DNA from: Clostridiales bacterium 38_11
GTDB lineage: Bacteria; Bacillota; Clostridia; Tissierellales; Dethiosulfatibacteraceae
Direction of reading: 5' to 3'
Assembly (NCBI GenBank): GCA_001509345.1
Contig: LGGM01000009.1
Location: forward strand, 1 to 35,173
DNA length: 35,173 bases
Below are positions 9,334 through 17,291 of this stretch, in pieces. The stretch's first letter is position 1, and the number at the start of each line of letters is the position of its first letter. The notes under the pieces are model-generated. The model was given only the letters and a program-made list of their open reading frames with translations, was not told where the DNA came from and did no database searches. The position numbers and the translations under genes were made by a program.

Positions 9334-11720
9334 CTGATTTCTTTTTCTGCGAAGTATTTTTTTGCAATAGAGACAGCCTCCATAGCATCCTTTCCATAAT
9401 GGTTTGAACCAATATTCCTGGCGTAGTCGTCATTTAAGACTGCACCTCCTACCATTATAGTGACATCTGGAAAATTGGATTTTAATACCTCTATTGTTTT
9501 TTTCATATTGGCTACGGTGGTTGTCATCAGAGCGCTTAATCCGATTAACCTCACATCTTCTGCTTTGGCGCAGTCAACTATCACATCTGCATTCACATTC
9601 TTGCCAAGGTCAATGACGTAAAAGCCGTAGTTTTCCAACAACATCTTAACAATATTTTTTCCTATATCATGAACATCTCCCTCAACCGTTGCTAGAATAA
9701 TTTTTTTATTTTTATCAGCAGTAGATTCATGAGTTGCACTATTTTTTATGACTTCGAACACACCTTGAACTGTTTCTGCAGAATTCAATAACTGAGGTAA
9801 AAAGATATCTCCTTTTTCATATTTATCACCGACAAGATCTAAAGCAGGTGCAATATAAAGATTTATTATCTCTAGCTTGGACATGGTCTCTAACAACTTT
9901 TTGGTCAGCATTATAGCTTCATTTTTTCTAGCTTTAACAATGCAGTCAGACAGACTGGCTTCTTCAGCTTTTTTCTTCTCAGAAGAGGTTTCTTTTATTC
10001 CTGTAGCTGTAGTACCTCTGAAATGGTCTATATATTGTTCAGAATCCTTATCGATTCCTTTTAGCACTCTAAATGCTCTGATTGCATCCATGGATTTTTC
10101 AGATAATGTATTCATAATTGGAACATCCAGTCCCATAGTCAGAGCGCTTATTAAAAATGTTGAGGTAAGGGTGTCGCGTTGAGGAAGACCGAAGGATACA
10201 TTGCTTACTCCAAGGCAGGTCTTGACACCTAATTTTTCTTTTACATCCCTGATTGCATATAATGTTTCAAATACATCTTTTTGCTGCGCAGAGGCTGTCA
10301 GTGTCAGACAATCAATTATGATATTCTTCCGTTTGATGCCCAGTTCCCCTGCCTGATCGACAATTTTAGAGGCAATCTTAAATCTTTCCGTACTTTCGGA
10401 TGGGATTCCTTTGTCATCCATTGTTAAACCAATGATACAGCCACCATATTTTTGTATGAGCGGCAAGACCTTATTGAGAGAATCCTGCTTACCATTGACA
10501 GAATTGACCAGCGCTTTGCCATTGTAAGATCTTAGAGCGTTTTCAATCACCCTAGAATCGGAACTGTCTATTTGGATAGGTAAGGAGGAGCTTTTGGTTA
10601 TTTCTCTAATCATGTTTTGCATCGCCTTCGATTCATCAATACCCGGAACACCTGCATTTACATCCAGTATATCAGCCCCCTCGATTTCTTGCGCTAATGC
10701 AAGACTGACGATATAATCCATGTCTTCGCTTATTATCGCTTCTTTAAGTGCTTTCTTCCCAGTCGGATTAATACGCTCACCTATTATTTTTATATTGTCT
10801 ATGATAACTGTTTTGGTGGACGATGATACAAAGGTGTAGTTTTTTTCATTGACAACCTTTGGTTTGATATCAGATAGGGATGCTCTTAAAGTGGCGATGT
10901 GTTGAGGTGTTGTACCACAACAGCCTCCAAGCATGTTCACACCAAGATCCCTAATCTTCATTAGTTGTTTTGTAAATGCATCGGGAGTTAAGTCAAAATA
11001 GGTTGCTCCATTGATTATTTTTGGTAGCCCTGCATTGGGTTGGATCAGAAGGTTAGAGGACGAGTATTTGACCATCTCTTCAATAAAGGGACGCATTTCA
11101 GCAGGGCCGAATGAACAGTTCAAACCAATGGCATCAACACCCAGGGATTCCAACACGGATACTATTGTCAGCACATCGCTACCAGTCAGAGTCCTTCCGT
11201 TTTTTTGTAGTGTCATACTGCAGATAATTGGTAACTTGGTATTTTCTTTGGCAGCAAGAATAGCTGCTTTGGCTTCATAAATATCTGTCATGGTTTCTAT
11301 AAGAATCAAATCACAACCGGAATTTTCTCCAACAATTACTTGCTTTTTGAATAAATTATAGAAGTACTCGAAATGATATTCAGTATTGTTGTTTATGAGC
11401 ACACCTGTCGGACCAAGGTCCAGTGCGCTGTAGCAACCTTGAAATTCTTTAGTCAATCCAACACCGCTAGATATGATTTTCTCGATACTGAATCCAGAAT
11501 TCTTCAATTTGTAATCATTTGCTCCGAATGTATTGGTACTCAGCACGTGTGCACCGGCCTCACTGTAATCCTTGTGGATAGATCTTATTAATTCAGGTTC
11601 GGTCAGGTTCAATACTTCCGGATGCAGACCCGTATTAGGGATTTTTTTCTGGATTTCTGTACCTATTGCGCCATCAAAGAGCACTATATTTTTTTTAGAA
11701 AATTCAGCAAATGAAATCAT
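9318..11720 (-). CDS. metH: cobalamin-dependent methionine synthase, short form
   Basis: Transfers the methyl group of 5-methyltetrahydrofolate to homocysteine through cobalamin. Domains in order: homocysteine-binding barrel (about 1-290) with zinc cysteines C202 (GLNCSFG) and C267/C268 (GGCCGTTP); pterin barrel (about 305-565) opening with GERINPTGKK; B12 cap helices (about 590-665); Rossmann B12 domain with the lower-axial histidine in EGDVHDIGKN (H684). It stops at 800 residues, so the C-terminal AdoMet reactivation domain of E. coli MetH (about 1230 residues) is absent, as is common in clostridia. The start codon lies just after the metF stop, and GGTAGG overlapping that stop serves as ribosome site, so the two genes are coupled. 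No riboswitch was found upstream. Confidence 0.96.
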   Translation of the reverse strand: MISFAEFSKKNIVLFDGAIGTEIQKKIPNTGLHPEVLNLTEPELIRSIHKDYSEAGAHVLSTNTFGANDYKLKNSGFSIEKIISSGVGLTKEFQGCYSALDLGPTGVLINNNTEYHFEYFYNLFKKQVIVGENSGCDLILIETMTDIYEAKAAILAAKENTKLPIICSMTLQKNGRTLTGSDVLTIVSVLESLGVDAIGLNCSFGPAEMRPFIEEMVKYSSSNLLIQPNAGLPKIINGATYFDLTPDAFTKQLMKIRDLGVNMLGGCCGTTPQHIATLRASLSDIKPKVVNEKNYTFVSSSTKTVIIDNIKIIGERINPTGKKALKEAIISEDMDYIVSLALAQEIEGADILDVNAGVPGIDESKAMQNMIREITKSSSLPIQIDSSDSRVIENALRSYNGKALVNSVNGKQDSLNKVLPLIQKYGGCIIGLTMDDKGIPSESTERFKIASKIVDQAGELGIKRKNIIIDCLTLTASAQQKDVFETLYAIRDVKEKLGVKTCLGVSNVSFGLPQRDTLTSTFLISALTMGLDVPIMNTLSEKSMDAIRAFRVLKGIDKDSEQYIDHFRGTTATGIKETSSEKKKAEEASLSDCIVKARKNEAIMLTKKLLETMSKLEIINLYIAPALDLVGDKYEKGDIFLPQLLNSAETVQGVFEVIKNSATHESTADKNKKIILATVEGDVHDIGKNIVKMLLENYGFYVIDLGKNVNADVIVDCAKAEDVRLIGLSALMTTTVANMKKTIEVLKSNFPDVTIMVGGAVLNDDYARNIGSNHYGKDAMEAVSIAKKYFAEKEIRKNEA

Positions 11721-11726
11721 AATAAC

Positions 11727-12596
11727 CTACCAGTTCATATTTTTATAAATCATTCTTGCTATTTCAGGTTTGTTCATAACATAGAGATGAAAGCCATTGA
11801 CATCCAAGTGATTCAGATCATCCATCTGTTGACAGGCATAATCGATGCCCGCTTGGAACATACCTTTATTGTCATTTTCATATTGATCAAGCAATGTTTT
11901 AAGTTTTAGCGGAATCGACGCTCCGCTCAAAGCGATGATCCGTCTAATCTGCTTGACATTGGTGACCGGCATGATACCAATTGTAATTGGTGTATTGATG
12001 TTATTCTTGACAATTTTGTCTTTAAAATCATAGAATCGATTATTGTCAAAAAATAATTGGGTAATGAGAAAGTCCACACCTCTATCAACTTTGATCTTAA
12101 GATTTTTGATATCCGCATTTAAAGAGGAAGCTTCAATATGGCCTTCCGGATAGCAGGCTGCTGCCACAGAAATGGGTAACTCCGAACCTCTGATATGGCC
12201 AATCAGATCTGAAGCGTAGCTGTAATCCGTCCCATTGGTACTATCTGATAGAATATCTTTAGGCAGGTCACCTCTTAAGGCTAAAACGTTTTTTAAATTT
12301 TTTTTGATCATTAGTTTGAGAATCTCATTGATCTTCTCTTTGTTTGAGCCTATACATGTCAGATGCGGCATAGCTTCGATGGTATATTTTTCTTTGATAT
12401 ATTCTGCGATATCGACGGTGTAGTTATTGTTTGCATTCCCTGAAGCACCATAAGTCACCGAGATGTAATCAGGTCTGAAAATAGATAGCTCATCTATAAC
12501 ATCCAGAATCTGTTTTAGCGTCATATTGTTATTTGGTGGGAAAATCTCCAGAGAAATAACTTTGTTTTTTTTGATAAACTTATCTTTTATAAACAC
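11727..12596 (-). CDS. metF: 5,10-methylenetetrahydrofolate reductase
   Basis: Reduces methylene-THF to methyl-THF, the methyl donor used by the MetH encoded six bases downstream. In acetogens the same enzyme serves the Wood-Ljungdahl pathway, but no such genes are nearby, so a methionine role is the simpler reading. The 289-residue TIM barrel shows SLEIFPP at residues 15-21 with the catalytic glutamate (E17), HLTCIGSN near residue 98, NVLALRGD near 121, and FLITQLFFDN near 176. Translation appears to start at GTG (12594-12596), with AGGTGA about seven bases upstream on the minus strand; no nearby ATG fits. It has its own promoter downstream of upp. Confidence 0.94.
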   Translation of the reverse strand: MFIKDKFIKKNKVISLEIFPPNNNMTLKQILDVIDELSIFRPDYISVTYGASGNANNNYTVDIAEYIKEKYTIEAMPHLTCIGSNKEKINEILKLMIKKNLKNVLALRGDLPKDILSDSTNGTDYSYASDLIGHIRGSELPISVAAACYPEGHIEASSLNADIKNLKIKVDRGVDFLITQLFFDNNRFYDFKDKIVKNNINTPITIGIMPVTNVKQIRRIIALSGASIPLKLKTLLDQYENDNKGMFQAGIDYACQQMDDLNHLDVNGFHLYVMNKPEIARMIYKNMNW

Positions 12597-12624
12597 TTAA
12601 TCACCTACTCAATATTTGTTTAAC

Positions 12625-12653
12625 ATTATGATCAATTTTAGCTATAAATACAA
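12625..12653 (-). promoter_or_regulatory. metF-metH promoter
   Basis: Read on the minus strand, TTGTAT (12648-12653) and CATAAT (12625-12630) are separated by exactly 17 bases. This separates metF-metH from upp although all three point the same way. No SAM riboswitch or T-box fits in the 90-base gap. Confidence 0.6.
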
Positions 12654-12686
12654 AAAAATATATAAAAATAAATCAATATAACTCTG

Positions 12687-13316
12687 CTATTTTGTTCCAA
12701 AAAGTCTGTCTCCCGCATCACCTAAACCCGGAACGATATAAGACTTATCGTTGAGGCCTTCATCAATTGAAACTGTGTATATTTCGGTTTCAGGATGATA
12801 CTTGTGGACCTCGGTAATTCCAATCTCGGTTGAGACCAGAGTCATCACTTTAATCCGCATGGCACCTCTTTTTTTGAGAATTGTTATAGCATCTCTCAGA
12901 GATCCACCGGTAGCTAGCATTGGGTCTGTTACAATCACCAATCTGTTGGCAATATCAGCAGGTAGTTTGCAGTAATACTCAACAGGCTGGATCGTCTCTT
13001 CATTTCTGTAAATACCAATGTGTCCGACTTTGGCATTGGGTATGAGGGTCAGCATACCCTCCACCATTCCCATTCCAGCTCTCATGATGGGGACTATTGC
13101 CACATCAAGTCCATGTAGAGCTTTACCTTTTGTTTTGCAAATGGGAGTCTCCACATCTACGTCTTCCACCGGTAGACTTCTAGTGACTTCATATGCCATA
13201 AGCATTGAAACTTCATTGACAAGGGATCGGAAGTCTTTGGAGGAAGTATTCTTATCTCTAAGCATAGTTAGTTTGTGTTGTATTAATGGATGATTAATCA
13301 AGTATACATTTTTCAT
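12687..13316 (-). CDS. upp: uracil phosphoribosyltransferase
   Basis: Pyrimidine salvage enzyme converting uracil and PRPP to UMP. The 209 residues match the bacterial Upp length. Landmarks are the start [21 protein letters not shown], the [15 protein letters not shown] segment, the PRPP loop [15 protein letters not shown] near residues 127-141, and the uracil-binding C-terminus ([17 protein letters not shown]). A GAGGTG site precedes the ATG, and a TTGACA promoter lies upstream. It is divergent from the acpS-nnrD gene, about 110 bases apart. No PyrR attenuator or uracil transporter was seen beside it. Confidence 0.98.
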   Translation of the reverse strand: MKNVYLINHPLIQHKLTMLRDKNTSSKDFRSLVNEVSMLMAYEVTRSLPVEDVDVETPICKTKGKALHGLDVAIVPIMRAGMGMVEGMLTLIPNAKVGHIGIYRNEETIQPVEYYCKLPADIANRLVIVTDPMLATGGSLRDAITILKKRGAMRIKVMTLVSTEIGITEVHKYHPETEIYTVSIDEGLNDKSYIVPGLGDAGDRLFGTK

Positions 13317-13345
13317 TACCGCACCTCTTCAATTTGCTACCATAT

Positions 13346-13374
13346 ATTATTATACAGAAGATTAGCTATGTCAA
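13346..13374 (-). promoter_or_regulatory. upp promoter
   Basis: On the minus strand a perfect TTGACA (13369-13374) is followed after 17 bases by AATAAT (13346-13351). A perfect TATAAT also lies there but at only 14-base spacing. Confidence 0.7.
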
Positions 13375-13381
13375 TTGAATG

Positions 13382-13410
13382 TTTACTTTTTTTAATAGAG
13401 ATTATATAAT
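13382..13410 (+). promoter_or_regulatory. acpS-nnrD promoter
   Basis: TTTACT (13382-13387) and a perfect TATAAT (13405-13410) are spaced by 17 bases. The predicted transcript start, near 13417, leaves only about nine bases before the ATG at 13426, so the mRNA would be almost leaderless. Confidence 0.7.
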
Positions 13411-13425
13411 CAAGTGGGTGATGAT

Positions 13426-14664
13426 ATGATAAATAGCGGCATAGATATAGTTGAAGTGAAACGAATCGAGAGATTGATCAAGAACAAATCGTTCGTCAGA
13501 AAGATTTTTTCAGATAATGAGATTGCCTATCTCGAAGAAAGAAAATACAAAGCAACCACAGCTGCAGGTATCTTTTGCGCTAAAGAGGCTGTGAGCAAGT
13601 GTATTGGCACTGGTATCGCCGGGTTTTCATGGCATGACATAGAGATACATAGAAATGAATTGGGAAGGCCGTATGTTGTATTAGGAGGCAGAGCCTTAAA
13701 TCTGAGTAAAGAAAATGGAATCGTCAGCATTGATATTTCCATTACGCATATTGAAGATTACGCTCTATCAATCGCAATAGCAAAGCTAAATGAAAGCATA
13801 ATTCCGTCGGGTATCGGACTTTTTCTGTTACCGGCAAGGGAAGCTGATACGCATAAAGGTGATTATGGAAAGCTGGGTGTAGTTGGAGGCAAAGAAGGTA
13901 TGTCGGGATCTGTATATCTTGCAGGTCTTGCTGCCTTGAAATCCGGAACCGGCCTTGTATATCTGATTCCACCTATTTCAATTTATGAAATACTGAGCAT
14001 AAAACTCAATGAAGTCATCATCGAAAAATTGTCTGAAAGTCAGGAATATCTGGTGTATGATGATCTTGACAAAATCATGAAATATTCGGAAAAATATGAT
14101 GTCATGTGTTTAGGAACGGGGATAGGAACCAGTCTTCAGACGAAGAAAATGGTAATATCAATTCTAAGTCTTTTCGACAAGCCAATCGTTCTTGATGCTG
14201 ATGGTTTGAATTGTATCAACGGATCGGTCGAAATCCTGAAAAACAGGCAGGCAGTGACAATCATTACACCGCACACCATAGAAATGGCAAGACTCATGAA
14301 CTTAAGCCCAGAAGCAGTTGAGCGGGACAGAATCAATATCGCCATGGATTTTTCTAAACAATATGGGGTGATTACAGTCCTTAAAGGGCATAAAACCATT
14401 GTGTCAAATGGGGAGGAACTTTATGTTAATACAACAGGAAATCCAGGTATGGCAACGGCAGGAAGTGGGGATGTTCTGACAGGTATAATTGGAGCATTAG
14501 TGAGTCAGGGATACGACCCCTATTTAGCAGCGAAGCTTGGGGTCTTTATCCATGGATTGGCGGGAGATTTGGCTAAAGCAGAATATGGTGAATATGGAAT
14601 GATTGCATCAAATTTAATCGAATATCTGCCATATGCTATCAAAACATGCACTAAAAAAGAATAA
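13426..14664 (+). CDS. fusion of holo-ACP synthase (AcpS) and ADP-dependent NAD(P)H-hydrate dehydratase (NnrD)
   Basis: One 412-residue frame carries two enzymes. Residues 1-122 are AcpS, which attaches 4'-phosphopantetheine to acyl carrier protein: GIDIVEVKRIERL (metal aspartate D7) and FCAKEAVSKC (E54). Residues from about 128 are NnrD, which dehydrates damaged NAD(P)H hydrate using ADP: HKGDYGKLGVVGG near 143, MCLGTGIGTS near 227, DADGLN near 257, ITPHTIEMARLM near 280, and ATAGSGDVLTGIIGAL near 344. The usual partner domain, the NnrE epimerase (YjeF N-terminal, about 210 residues), is missing between them. Translation from a GTG at 13414 would add four residues but would start upstream of the likely transcript start. 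In Bacillota acpS often neighbours a bifunctional nnrE-nnrD gene, so deletion of the NnrE part could have made this fusion. Confidence 0.9.
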   Translation: MINSGIDIVEVKRIERLIKNKSFVRKIFSDNEIAYLEERKYKATTAAGIFCAKEAVSKCIGTGIAGFSWHDIEIHRNELGRPYVVLGGRALNLSKENGIVSIDISITHIEDYALSIAIAKLNESIIPSGIGLFLLPAREADTHKGDYGKLGVVGGKEGMSGSVYLAGLAALKSGTGLVYLIPPISIYEILSIKLNEVIIEKLSESQEYLVYDDLDKIMKYSEKYDVMCLGTGIGTSLQTKKMVISILSLFDKPIVLDADGLNCINGSVEILKNRQAVTIITPHTIEMARLMNLSPEAVERDRINIAMDFSKQYGVITVLKGHKTIVSNGEELYVNTTGNPGMATAGSGDVLTGIIGALVSQGYDPYLAAKLGVFIHGLAGDLAKAEYGEYGMIASNLIEYLPYAIKTCTKKE

Positions 14665-14685
14665 ATCAAAAGATCAATTCTTTTT
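14654..14685. terminator. AT-rich bidirectional terminator
   Basis: AAAAAGAAT (14654-14662) pairs with ATTCTTTTT (14677-14685), with an inner ATC/GAT pair around AAAA. It overlaps the stop codons of both convergent genes. There is little GC in the stem, so efficiency is uncertain. Confidence 0.5.
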
Positions 14686-15253
14686 ACTCGACTTTATACG
14701 AACCGCGAATCATAAATATTGAATTGTTGGTAATTGTTACACCTCGACCATCTGATCTCGGGATAATCAATAGATGGTTTGCAGGAATATCTTTGCCGTG
14801 TTGAATATCATAGCCCCCAGTAACATCTGATAGGCCACCAAGATAGCTGGCGATGGCAGTAGTGGATCCATTGGAGTATCGAAGGATTATTTCTGTTCCC
14901 GCGTCCGCTATGATTCTAGTTCCTACCAATACCTTGCTCTGACCTTCACTTACGATAGTTTTTCCTGCATTGTTTAATAAAGTTGAATCGGCATATAATT
15001 CCAATACCTCAAGCACATTTCCTGAAACAGAAGATAACTCACTGAGCTGGGTTGAGATTGTTGATATAGAATCATCCTGTTGTTGATTTTTTAGATTGAG
15101 AGCTTCCTTCAACGCATCGATTACTTGATTCAGATAGCTCAGGGAAATCAAAGGATCGTTGTTGTTGATTGTTGCTTCAGTAGTTAATAGTCTAGGGCCT
15201 ATCAATGAAATAGCCAATATTAGAAGCAGTATTAAGATCTTTTTATTGTTCAC
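14684..15253 (-). CDS. exported protein of unknown function
   Basis: I do not recognise this 189-residue protein with certainty. A lysine-rich start and a hydrophobic stretch at about residues 5-22 form a signal peptide or membrane anchor; there is no cysteine, so it is not a lipoprotein. Residues 35-90 are polar and helical, rich in Leu, Gln and Ser, possibly a short coiled coil. Residues 95-189 look beta-rich, with GTRIIADAGTEIILRYSNG, then GGLSDVTGGYDIQHG and NHLLIIPRSDGRGV. Translation starts at GTG (15251-15253) behind GGAGAGGTG. The gene is divergent from the envelope-polymer operon, with about 155 bases between the two genes, so an envelope role is possible but unproven. Confidence 0.8.
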   Translation of the reverse strand: MNNKKILILLLILAISLIGPRLLTTEATINNNDPLISLSYLNQVIDALKEALNLKNQQQDDSISTISTQLSELSSVSGNVLEVLELYADSTLLNNAGKTIVSEGQSKVLVGTRIIADAGTEIILRYSNGSTTAIASYLGGLSDVTGGYDIQHGKDIPANHLLIIPRSDGRGVTITNNSIFMIRGSYKVE

Positions 15254-15284
15254 TGGATCACCTCTCCTTTTTGTATTCTTCTAT

Positions 15285-15313
15285 ATTTTAAAGTAGGAAA
15301 GAGCATTAAGCAA
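15285..15313 (-). promoter_or_regulatory. promoter of the exported-protein gene
   Basis: Minus strand TTGCTT (15308-15313) and TAAAAT (15285-15290) with a 17-base spacer. It lies about 40 bases from the back-to-back promoter of the envelope operon. Confidence 0.55.
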
Positions 15314-15351
15314 TATTTTTATATATATTTATAGAAACAAAGTTGTTCTTT

Positions 15352-15360
15352 TGGTATAAT
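15352..15360 (+). promoter_or_regulatory. extended -10 promoter of the envelope-polymer operon
   Basis: TGG directly precedes a perfect TATAAT (15355-15360). No -35 is recognisable, as is common for extended -10 promoters. The leader would be about 43 bases. This is the only convincing promoter before 23.6 kb, in line with a long operon. Confidence 0.65.
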
Positions 15361-15409
15361 GACATGATATCAACTAAGACAACGCACAGCAATTTTGAGA
15401 GGGAATCAG

Positions 15410-17287
15410 ATGAAAAAATACTTCAATAGACATGCTATAATATCGCAAGCATTTGTTTTGGGAATAATCCTTTCTTTTTTTGTAAAAGTGTTCTATTTTC
15501 AGTATACAATAGGTTTATCCCAGGTACCCTTTCAAGATAATATGCTTATCCATAGGCTTCTTCTTTTCAGTACAGTGACGGTAGTAATAACGATTGCTTT
15601 GATCTTTCAGAAGAAGGCCATTTATTTTTTTATTGTATTCGACATTATAATCTCAGCACTGTTGCTATTAGATACATTGTATGGCAGGTATTATGGAATA
15701 CCGTTAACCATTCCAATCGTCTATCAGTTAAGTTTCGTCAACGACATACAAGATAGTGCCAATACCCTTTTTAAATGGAAAGATATGGTTTATTTTGTTG
15801 ACTTACCGATTATATTTGGGTATGTCTTTTATTTCAGAAAATATTTGTTCGAAAAGAATACCCGTCGTAAAAATGCTATCTATCTGGTGATTCTTCTGAT
15901 GTCCATTACTTTGTTTCACACTCAAGCCAAAGACATAGACAGAACGTTGCATAATTATGAAAGAAAAAATATTGCTAAGGATCTTGGAGTTTTTTATTTC
16001 CATGGTTATGATATAATTGATTTCACCAGAAACAAGTTTTTAACCAGCCTTTCGATGAATGAGTCAGAAAAGAAAATCATTATGGAGTATCTCAATGATA
16101 ACCCGAGACAGACAGAAACCTTCAATCTCTATTCCGAAAAGAAAAATCTTCTAGTCTTACAGGTTGAAGCATTACAGGAATTTGTGATTGATCTGGAGAT
16201 TAACGGTCAAGAAGTGACGCCTTTTCTCAACGGCTTAAAATCAGAGAATCTATACTTTAGTCAGATATATCATCAAGTTGCGGGCGGAAATACAGCAGAT
16301 ACCGAATTTCTGTTGAATGTGGGTTTACATCCCACACCGACTGGATCTGTCAACTACTTGTATCCAACTAATCAGTGGCTATCTCTAAGTGATTTGTTAA
16401 ACGAAAGAGGTTATACAAGCCTAGCTTTTCATGGTTATGAGGCCAGCTTCTGGAACCGACAAGCCGTATACAATAATCTTGGTTTCTATCAATTTGTCAG
16501 TAAAGAGGATTTTGACATTGATGAAACACTTGGTTGGTCCATCAGTGATGAGTCTTTTTTTAGACAGTCCATTGACAAGTCTCTTAGCCATCAGCCATTT
16601 TACAGTCTGCTGATTACTTTGTCCAGCCATCATCCCTTTGATGCATTCAGCGAGTTTCCTATGAATGTGTCACCATTTGATAACACACAGGTTGGAAATT
16701 ATCTGAAAGGAATCAACTATGTTGATCAGGCTATTGAAGACTTATTTGAGCGTCTGGCTGATGAAAACATTTTAGATAACACAATCGTAGTAATTTTTGG
16801 GGATCATTCAGGTCTCTATCTGGACCAGAAAGCTGTTCTTCAGGACTTGCTTACCTTTGGAGACCACCCTGTGGAATGGGCGAAAATACAAAAAGTGCCT
16901 CTAATAATAGCTTTACCGGATAAAAAGCTTCAAGGGAATATCAATAAGGTTGGGGGACAGATTGATATTCTACCCACCATTGTGGACATCCTGGGCTTGG
17001 ATTATCCACTCATACTTGGCAATTCATTATTGAGAGAAAAAGGCAACTACGCAGTTAAGCGAGATGGGTCTATTTATTTTGATAACTATTATTTTGATAA
17101 TGCAAGAGGTATTCTATTTGACATTGAAACGTTGGAAGAAGTAATTATTACCACTGAACTGGCAAACCGGATTGGAAAATACAAAACTGATCTGATGGTA
17201 TCAGATATCATTATCAGAAAAAATCTGTTCAATGATGATGAGTTTTTAAATATTATTCATTCACAGAAAGGATTAAACGAGGAGTAA
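15410..17287 (+). CDS. LtaS-like membrane sulfatase-fold phosphotransferase
   Basis: Predicted lipoteichoic-acid-synthase family protein that moves phosphoglycerol or a related group from a lipid to a polymer on the outer face of the membrane. The 625-residue chain has about five membrane spans in residues 10-170, then an extracellular alkaline-phosphatase-fold domain. LtaS landmarks are present: LQVEALQEF (metal Glu E253), GGNTADTEF (nucleophile Thr T295), HGYEASFWNR (341-350), LSSHHPF (405-410) and VIFGDHSGL (D465, H466). The ATG at 15410 follows GAGAGGGA; an in-frame TTG at 15395 lies upstream of that site. It is the first gene of the envelope operon. Whether it makes true LTA or modifies the linked polymer cannot be told from sequence, so ltaS is not assigned. 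Confidence 0.88.
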   Translation: MKKYFNRHAIISQAFVLGIILSFFVKVFYFQYTIGLSQVPFQDNMLIHRLLLFSTVTVVITIALIFQKKAIYFFIVFDIIISALLLLDTLYGRYYGIPLTIPIVYQLSFVNDIQDSANTLFKWKDMVYFVDLPIIFGYVFYFRKYLFEKNTRRKNAIYLVILLMSITLFHTQAKDIDRTLHNYERKNIAKDLGVFYFHGYDIIDFTRNKFLTSLSMNESEKKIIMEYLNDNPRQTETFNLYSEKKNLLVLQVEALQEFVIDLEINGQEVTPFLNGLKSENLYFSQIYHQVAGGNTADTEFLLNVGLHPTPTGSVNYLYPTNQWLSLSDLLNERGYTSLAFHGYEASFWNRQAVYNNLGFYQFVSKEDFDIDETLGWSISDESFFRQSIDKSLSHQPFYSLLITLSSHHPFDAFSEFPMNVSPFDNTQVGNYLKGINYVDQAIEDLFERLADENILDNTIVVIFGDHSGLYLDQKAVLQDLLTFGDHPVEWAKIQKVPLIIALPDKKLQGNINKVGGQIDILPTIVDILGLDYPLILGNSLLREKGNYAVKRDGSIYFDNYYFDNARGILFDIETLEEVIITTELANRIGKYKTDLMVSDIIIRKNLFNDDEFLNIIHSQKGLNEE

Positions 17288-17291
17288 CAGG

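Noticed and set aside
12597-12686. Possible SAM riboswitch or T-box in front of metF-metH
   Set aside because: The 90-base gap is too short and lacks the conserved elements; only a promoter was found.
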